Assembly (NCBI RefSeq): GCF_004136315.1
Contig: NZ_CP029562.1
Coordinates: 2,733,501 to 2,797,500, forward strand
Length of the DNA stretch: 64,000 nt
Source of the DNA: Mesorhizobium sp. Pch-S
Lineage (GTDB): Bacteria; Pseudomonadota; Alphaproteobacteria; Rhizobiales; Rhizobiaceae
Direction: 5' to 3'
In this document: positions 59,349 to 64,000 of the stretch, piece by piece
How the letters are laid out: every line of letters starts with the position of its first letter
How positions within the stretch are numbered: the stretch's first letter is position 1
Program-made: the position numbers and the translations under genes
The notes under the pieces: generated by a model
The model's input: the letters and a program-made list of their open reading frames with translations, nothing else
Databases searched by the model: none
Told to the model about the DNA's origin: nothing

Positions 59349-60346
59349 ACAAGCTTTACGGCATCCAGTACCTGCGTGCCGTCGCGGCGCTGGGAGTGGT
59401 CGTCTTCCATGCCGCCGAGCGCAGTGGCGGTCATTTCACCATCGGCGCTGCCGGCGTCGATGTTTTCTTCGTCGTCTCGGGCTTCATCATGTGGGTGCTG
59501 GCCGAGGTGCGGCAGCCCTCGCCAACGGCTTTCCTGAGGGAGCGGGTCGAGCGCATCGTGCCGCTCTACTGGATCGCGACCGCCGTGATGGTGGCAGGGG
59601 GGCTCGCCGGCCTCTTCCCCAAGATGAAGCTCACGGCCTTCCATGTCTTCGGCTCGTTCGCCTTCATCCCGCATGTGTCTCCAAGCGATGGCGGGACATG
59701 GCCTGTTCTGGTGCAGGGCTGGACGCTGAACTACGAGATGTTCTTCTACATCCTGTTCGCGGCAGTCCTGTTCCTGCCAGCAGCAAGGCGGTTCCCGGCA
59801 TTGGCATTGCTGTTCGGTACACTGGTCGCCATCGGCCTGGTCGTTCAGCCGGATGGCGCGGTGCTGCGCACCTACACGAGCCCGCTGATGGCGGAATTCC
59901 TCATCGGTGCAGCGATCGGCAAGTTGTGGCTGGCAAACCGAATGCCGCCAGCCGCGCTGGGAGTTCCGCTGATCGTTGCATCGGCAGCCGGCTTTGCGCT
60001 GGTCGGCTTCGGCTATCTTCCGTTCGGGCCGGCCGCGCTCGCGCCGCTGTCAGGTATGCTCCTGGTCGGGTTTTTGTGTCTCGAAAAGGCTGGTCGTGTG
60101 CGGCACATGCGGGTTCCGACCTATCTCGGCGACGCCTCCTATTCGATCTATCTCTGGCACACGATTGCGATCTCGGTGGCCGTCAAGGCGAGTGGGATGA
60201 CAGGCCTGTCGGCGCTGCCTGCCTTCGTCCTTTCAATTGGCGCCGGCACCGTTGCGGGTCTGGTCTGCCACGAATTGCTGGAGAAACCGATCGCTGCCTG
60301 GTTCAAGGCGCGACGTCACCGCGCACGCGTTCGCTATGCCGGGTAA
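59345..60346 (+). CDS. exoZ: ExoZ exopolysaccharide acetyltransferase
   Basis: 333 residues. YGIQYLRAVAALGVVVFHAAERSGG with the acyltransferase-3 histidine, VDVFFVVSGFIMW, RIVPLYWIATA, WTLNYEMFFYILFA and SYSIYLWHT: ten membrane segments. ExoZ acetylates one glucose of the repeat. The same frame is open 690 bases upstream inside exoQ, but the start overlapping the exoQ stop is the right one. Confidence 0.94.
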   Translation: MNKLYGIQYLRAVAALGVVVFHAAERSGGHFTIGAAGVDVFFVVSGFIMWVLAEVRQPSPTAFLRERVERIVPLYWIATAVMVAGGLAGLFPKMKLTAFHVFGSFAFIPHVSPSDGGTWPVLVQGWTLNYEMFFYILFAAVLFLPAARRFPALALLFGTLVAIGLVVQPDGAVLRTYTSPLMAEFLIGAAIGKLWLANRMPPAALGVPLIVASAAGFALVGFGYLPFGPAALAPLSGMLLVGFLCLEKAGRVRHMRVPTYLGDASYSIYLWHTIAISVAVKASGMTGLSALPAFVLSIGAGTVAGLVCHELLEKPIAAWFKARRHRARVRYAG

Positions 60347-60409
60347 CAGCTTGAATGGCGAGGCGCGGCTTCTTCCCGTCCGCTGCCCTGCCGGTCGTCT
60401 TTGTCCCTG

Positions 60410-61726
60410 CTACCGGCACCAGCGCTCGATGGTCAGCGCTATGGCCTTGGTGCAGTCGATGAGATCGCGCACTGACACGCGTTCGTTCGGCTGATGCGAC
60501 TGCGCGGGATCGCCAGGGCCGAAATTGACGGTCGGCGTGTTGCCGAGCCCGGTTGGCAGGCCGATATCCGAATGTGCACCGAAGCCAGACAGTTTCGGCG
60601 ATAGTCTGGCGGCTCCGACTGCACCCTGGAAGGTCTGCACGAATGGATGGTCGGCCGGCACCTCGGCGCAGTCCGCGTCGAGGATCCATTCCACCCGCGC
60701 CGGATGCGCGCGCAGGTAGGGATCCGCCTGGCAGACATTGGCGACGTGCTCCTCGATCTCGCGCTTGACCGCGCCACCCAGGGCGAACTCGTCCTTCTCG
60801 TGCGGCAGGTACTGGGCGTCGATGATGATCTCTGCGCGCCCCGCGGTGGAGGAAGGATGTTCGCCGGCATTGATCTGCGTCACCATGATCTGGTTCGGCA
60901 TGTCCATCAGCGGATGTGTCTTGCGGGGATCGAACATCCAGCGGCGGTTGAGGATGTCGATGCCGTCGAGCATCTGCCGGCACAGCTGCACAGCGTCGAC
61001 AGGCCCGCTGGAATACCATGCATTGGGTGTCAGCTCGGCATGGCCGCCGATGCCGTCGAGGATGATACGGCCCCACAGGATACCGTGGCAGAGCGGCGCG
61101 ATGCGGTTCGCGGTGGGCTCGGTCATGATGCCGGCATCGGCGCGGAAGCCGCGATCGACCATGGCAAGCGAGCCCATGCCACCGATCTCCTCGTCGACGA
61201 CCGTGGTGAAGACGATATCTCCGGAGAGCGGGATATCGAGCTCCTTCAGGATCTCGACCGCCATCAGCATGCAGGCGACGCCGCCCTTCATGTCGACGGT
61301 GCCGCGACCATGCAGGAAGCCGTCCTTGAGCACGGGCTCGAACGGATCTGTCTGCCAGTGCTCGCGTGCGCCCGGCGGCACGACATCGATGTGCCCGGTC
61401 AGCATGATCGACTTGCCGCCGCCGGTGCCTTTCAGCGTTCCGCCGAGATTGGGGCGACCCTCGAAAGTGCGGCCCTTGTTGGCGCCGGGCCTTCCCTTGT
61501 ATTTCTCATAGAGCGCGGGGCCGTCCGGATCCCACAGGTCGGTGGTGAAGCCGAGTTTTTCCAGTCGTGCCTGCAGATAGAGCTGGCAGTCGCGTTCGCC
61601 CGGACCAGCCTTGGTCGGATCGGACATGACGATCGACGGGAAGGAAACCAGCGCACTCAGCGTCTCGACGATGTGGTCGCCGCGCGCCTCGACCCGTTCG
61701 GCAATTCTTTCTTCGATGGACGCCAT
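60410..61726 (-). CDS. M20 family metallopeptidase/deacylase (ArgE/DapE type)
   Basis: 438 residues from the ATG at 61726, GGAG 7 bases upstream. Metal ligands of the co-catalytic zinc site: LTGHIDVVPP, GRGTVDMKGGVACM, VVDEEIGGMGS and the final HSDIGLP/QSHQPNE region; a dimerisation domain lies in between (HAELTPNAWYSSGPVDA). Removes acyl groups from amino acids or related compounds. It lies four bases after the permease stop and is the last gene of a sugar-type ABC importer operon. Confidence 0.93.
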   Translation of the reverse strand: MASIEERIAERVEARGDHIVETLSALVSFPSIVMSDPTKAGPGERDCQLYLQARLEKLGFTTDLWDPDGPALYEKYKGRPGANKGRTFEGRPNLGGTLKGTGGGKSIMLTGHIDVVPPGAREHWQTDPFEPVLKDGFLHGRGTVDMKGGVACMLMAVEILKELDIPLSGDIVFTTVVDEEIGGMGSLAMVDRGFRADAGIMTEPTANRIAPLCHGILWGRIILDGIGGHAELTPNAWYSSGPVDAVQLCRQMLDGIDILNRRWMFDPRKTHPLMDMPNQIMVTQINAGEHPSSTAGRAEIIIDAQYLPHEKDEFALGGAVKREIEEHVANVCQADPYLRAHPARVEWILDADCAEVPADHPFVQTFQGAVGAARLSPKLSGFGAHSDIGLPTGLGNTPTVNFGPGDPAQSHQPNERVSVRDLIDCTKAIALTIERWCR

Positions 61727-61729
61727 CAA

Positions 61730-62686
61730 TCATCTCCAGCGTTGTGAAAGGCGGTCGGCGAGAAGCACGAAGATCAGCAGCGCGCCGACGATGCCGACCT
61801 GCCAGACCGTGTTGACGTTGAGTTGCAGCAGCCCGGTCTTGAGCGTGACCAGCAGGACCACGGCGGCGAGCACGCCACCGACGCCGCCGCGGCCACCGAA
61901 GATGGCGATGCCACCGAGCATGGCTGCGGTCAGCGATTCCAGTTCGAGGTTCTGGCCGATATTGGGTCGTCCGCTGCCGAACCATGCCAGCGATACCAGT
62001 CCGGCCACGCCGGCGAGCATGCCGCTCAGCCCATAGAGGATGAGACGCGTGCGATCGACCGGGATGCCGACCAGGCGCGCGGAGCGTTCGTTGAAGCCCA
62101 TCGCATAGATCCAGCGGCCCCAGGCGGTGAACACGAGCACGATGCCGGCGAGCACGAAGGCCGGCAACGCCGCCGAGACGAAGGGCAGCGGAATGCCGCC
62201 CACCGTGCCGCGCCCCCACGGCAGCAGCCATTGCGGCACGCCCGGCTGCGGTGCGCCACCGGTAAGCGCCAGCGCCAGGCCGGAATAGGCAAAGAAGGTT
62301 CCCAGGGTGGCAATCAACGGAAGGATGGCAAGACGCGTGACCAGAAGGCCATTGAAAAGTCCGAGCAGCAGCCCCGCGACGATACAGGCGACCGGCAGGA
62401 GCAGAGGCGGCATTCCTGCCTTGAGGGCAAGCATGGCGAGGATCGCCGAAAGGGAGACGGTGCCGCCGACGGAAAGATCGATGCCGGCGCCACCGGCGAG
62501 GATGACCAGCGCCTGGCCAAGCGCGGCGAGCGCCAGGATCGTCGAGAACTGGAGGACCGTGGTCACCGTGGCGGCACTCAGCGCTGTCGGCTTGAGCACG
62601 AACAGGCCGCCAAGAACCACCACCCACAGGGCCGCGAGGATGGCCAGCACCAGCGCCGGCCCGTGAAGACTGCGCAAGCGGCTCAT
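61730..62686 (-). CDS. Sugar-type ABC transporter permease (RbsC family), second
   Basis: 318 residues from the ATG at 62686 that overlaps the previous stop (ATGA); an ATG at 62698 is possible. Eight to ten membrane segments, GGAGIDLSVGGTVSLSAILA and GFNERSARLVGIPVDRTR are the family landmarks of ribose/rhamnose-type permeases. Together with the first permease it forms the channel. The next gene in the operon is the M20 enzyme. Confidence 0.93.
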   Translation of the reverse strand: MSRLRSLHGPALVLAILAALWVVVLGGLFVLKPTALSAATVTTVLQFSTILALAALGQALVILAGGAGIDLSVGGTVSLSAILAMLALKAGMPPLLLPVACIVAGLLLGLFNGLLVTRLAILPLIATLGTFFAYSGLALALTGGAPQPGVPQWLLPWGRGTVGGIPLPFVSAALPAFVLAGIVLVFTAWGRWIYAMGFNERSARLVGIPVDRTRLILYGLSGMLAGVAGLVSLAWFGSGRPNIGQNLELESLTAAMLGGIAIFGGRGGVGGVLAAVVLLVTLKTGLLQLNVNTVWQVGIVGALLIFVLLADRLSQRWR

Positions 62687-63660
62687 CTGCTGGCCCATCC
62701 CATTTTCGAGAAAGACAGGCGGCCGGCAAGGACCTCGAGGCTGAGCACGGCAATCAGCAGGCCGCCGGTGACGACCGTCTGCGAGAGCGACGGCACCCCG
62801 ACCAGCAGCAGACCGTTCTGCAGGATGCGCAGCAAAAGCACCCCGAGCACGGTTCCGATCAGGGAGCAGCGCCCGCCGAGAATGCTCGTGCCGCCCAGCA
62901 CCACCGCGGCGATCGCATCGAGAGCCAGCGTGCTGCCGGTGCTCATTTCGACGTTTCTATAGGTCGCGACGTAGAAGGTTGCCGCAAGTCCGGCCAGCAT
63001 GCCGCTGATGACAAAGGCTGCAAAGCGCACCTTGACCACGGAGATGCCGGCAAGCCTCGCCTTCTCCTCGGAGTTGCCGATGGCAAGCAGATGCAGGCCG
63101 AAGGGCGTGCGCCGCAAGGCCAGCCATACGGCAAGATAAGCCAGCGCGATCATCCAGAAGGACAGCGGAACGCCGCCAAGCCCGGCACCGAGCATCTCAG
63201 TGAGGCCTGTCGGCAGGCCGGAGAGCCATTGCCCGCCCAGCACCACGAATATCGCCGTGCGATAGATGCCGAGCAGGCCGAGTGTGCCGACAATTGCCGG
63301 AATGCGGCCGAGCACCACCACGGCTGCCGTCACAAGGCCGAGCAGCGCGCCGGTCAGAGGCCCGATCACTGCAGCCAGCGCCGGATCGAAGTTGGCGCCG
63401 AGGGCACGGCCGACGGCGATGGCCGACAGCCCCATGACGACGCCGATCGAAACGTCGATGCCACCCATGGCAAGCAGCAGCGTCATGCCAAGACCGATCA
63501 GGAGCAGCTCGACGCTGTTGCGCATGATGGTCGCGGCATTCTCCGGCGTTGCGAACACGGGTGACGCGGACGCAAACGCGATGGTCAGGACCACGCATGC
63601 CGCGAGCAGAATAAGCTCGCGGCCTGTCAGCATGGACATGGCCTGGTTCAGGCGGCGCAT
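62683..63660 (-). CDS. Sugar-type ABC transporter permease (RbsC family), first
   Basis: 325 residues from the ATG at 63660 with GGGAG five bases upstream; the longer frame to 63771 is unlikely as it overlaps the binding-protein gene. AMGGIDVSIGVVMGLSAIAVGRALG, AIGNSEEKARLAGISVVKV and VLGGTSILGGRCSLIGTVLG are conserved loops; about nine membrane segments. It starts 13 bases after the binding-protein stop. Confidence 0.93.
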   Translation of the reverse strand: MRRLNQAMSMLTGRELILLAACVVLTIAFASASPVFATPENAATIMRNSVELLLIGLGMTLLLAMGGIDVSIGVVMGLSAIAVGRALGANFDPALAAVIGPLTGALLGLVTAAVVVLGRIPAIVGTLGLLGIYRTAIFVVLGGQWLSGLPTGLTEMLGAGLGGVPLSFWMIALAYLAVWLALRRTPFGLHLLAIGNSEEKARLAGISVVKVRFAAFVISGMLAGLAATFYVATYRNVEMSTGSTLALDAIAAVVLGGTSILGGRCSLIGTVLGVLLLRILQNGLLLVGVPSLSQTVVTGGLLIAVLSLEVLAGRLSFSKMGWASR

Positions 63661-63673
63661 GGGTTCTCCCGCG

Positions 63674-64000
63674 TCAGAAGTCGAACTTGTCGACATTCTC
63701 GGCGGTGAAGATCGCCGGCGGCCCGAGCAGCAGGATGCCCTTTTCGGCGTCGTAGGTGACGGGTTCGGCAAAACCCGGCACTGTGTTCGATGCCTCGAAT
63801 TTCTTTCCGTCGATCAGCTGCTTGCCTGCCCATACGGTGAGATAGCCGAGCTGCGAGGGATCCCACAGGACACTGAAGCCGAAGGCGCCGCTCTTGATGT
63901 AGGAGCGTGCGGTGTTGGGGCTGCAGTAGCCGGTGCCAACCACCTTGCCGACCTTGCCGGCGGTCTCGATCGCCTGCGCCACGCCGGGGCAGGTGCTGGA
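63674..64000 (-). CDS. Sugar ABC transporter substrate-binding protein, C-terminal part (truncated by window)
   Basis: The frame is open to the window edge; 108 C-terminal residues are visible. VVGTGYCSPNTARSYIKSGAFGFSVLWDPSQLGYLTVWAGKQLIDGKKF (in part) is typical of the RhaS/LsrB-like branch of type I sugar-binding proteins, which take rhamnose or autoinducer-2. The upstream part and any ATPase gene lie outside. First visible gene of the operon. Confidence 0.85.
   Translation of the reverse strand, partial: SSTCPGVAQAIETAGKVGKVVGTGYCSPNTARSYIKSGAFGFSVLWDPSQLGYLTVWAGKQLIDGKKFEASNTVPGFAEPVTYDAEKGILLLGPPAIFTAENVDKFDF

Noticed and set aside
58658..60346. 562-codon frame that begins inside exoQ
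   Set aside because: It is the exoZ frame left open upstream; the genuine start is the ATG at 59345 overlapping the exoQ stop.

Overview
The window is 64 kb of high-GC DNA from an alphaproteobacterium of the order Hyphomicrobiales (Rhizobiales), most likely a Mesorhizobium- or Aminobacter-like member of the Phyllobacteriaceae. The evidence is the F1 operon order atpH-A-G-D-C, an AtpD with a long Ala/Pro/Lys-rich N-terminus, a Usg-family protein, a leuS-lptE overlap, rhizobial palindromic intergenic repeats, and a near-complete succinoglycan-type exo cluster collinear with that of Sinorhizobium meliloti. No rRNA, tRNA, insertion sequence, CRISPR array or phage gene was recognised.

Layout. 1-7.6 kb: 3' end of a TadG-like VWA protein, a DUF4865 gene divergent from a LysR regulator, a small amphi-Trp protein, acs, usg, an orphan LivK-type binding protein and the PLP protein YggS. 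7.8-17.3 kb: leuS-lptE, a RecF/OLD-like AAA ATPase, a DMT exporter divergent from an Lrp regulator, a small transaldolase, priA and an acetyltransferase. 17.3-22.4 kb: small accessory and stress genes: a methyltransferase, a GST-ArsR-SRPBCC operon whose GST is frameshifted, DoxX, and an SDR-cupin-MarR operon with a tandem operator on its promoter. 22.6-27.8 kb: F1 ATP synthase. 28-30.7 kb: three enzymes that fit oxidative L-fucose (or related deoxysugar) breakdown. 31.2-39.0 kb: an iron-siderophore island: a TonB receptor with a signalling (STN) domain, a complete ABC importer, and a FecR/FecI pair on the opposite strand. 39.1-60.3 kb: exopolysaccharide island. 60.4-64.0 kb: an M20 deacylase co-directional with a sugar-type ABC importer that runs out of the window.

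The exopolysaccharide region contains exoP-N-O-M-A-L-K on the minus strand, then an unknown coiled-coil protein and exoB, then exoW-V on the plus strand, exoU and exoX on the minus strand, and exoY-F-Q-Z on the plus strand. This is the S. meliloti order with exoH-I-T missing between K and W and exoB placed there instead. All glycosyltransferases needed for the octasaccharide repeat (Y, A, L, M, O, W, U), the pyruvyltransferase, acetyltransferase, polymerase, co-polymerase and outer-membrane protein are present. No ExoT-type transporter is seen. A membrane acyltransferase next to exoP may stand in for ExoH. exoB carries a one-base frameshift as sequenced.

The most interesting non-gene signals are these. 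(1) A family of palindromic repeats ends in GCTCTA and supplies the TAG stop codon, plus a hairpin, to three genes and perhaps a fourth. (2) The SDR-cupin-MarR promoter carries two overlapping copies of a 16-bp inverted repeat. (3) Two GTTTCC-N6-GGAAAC sites lie before the GST-arsR operon. (4) A possible iron-responsive operator lies in the fecI promoter. (5) A 39-codon open frame with a good ribosome binding site and a hairpin lies just upstream of exoY in an unusually AT-rich 0.6-kb spacer.
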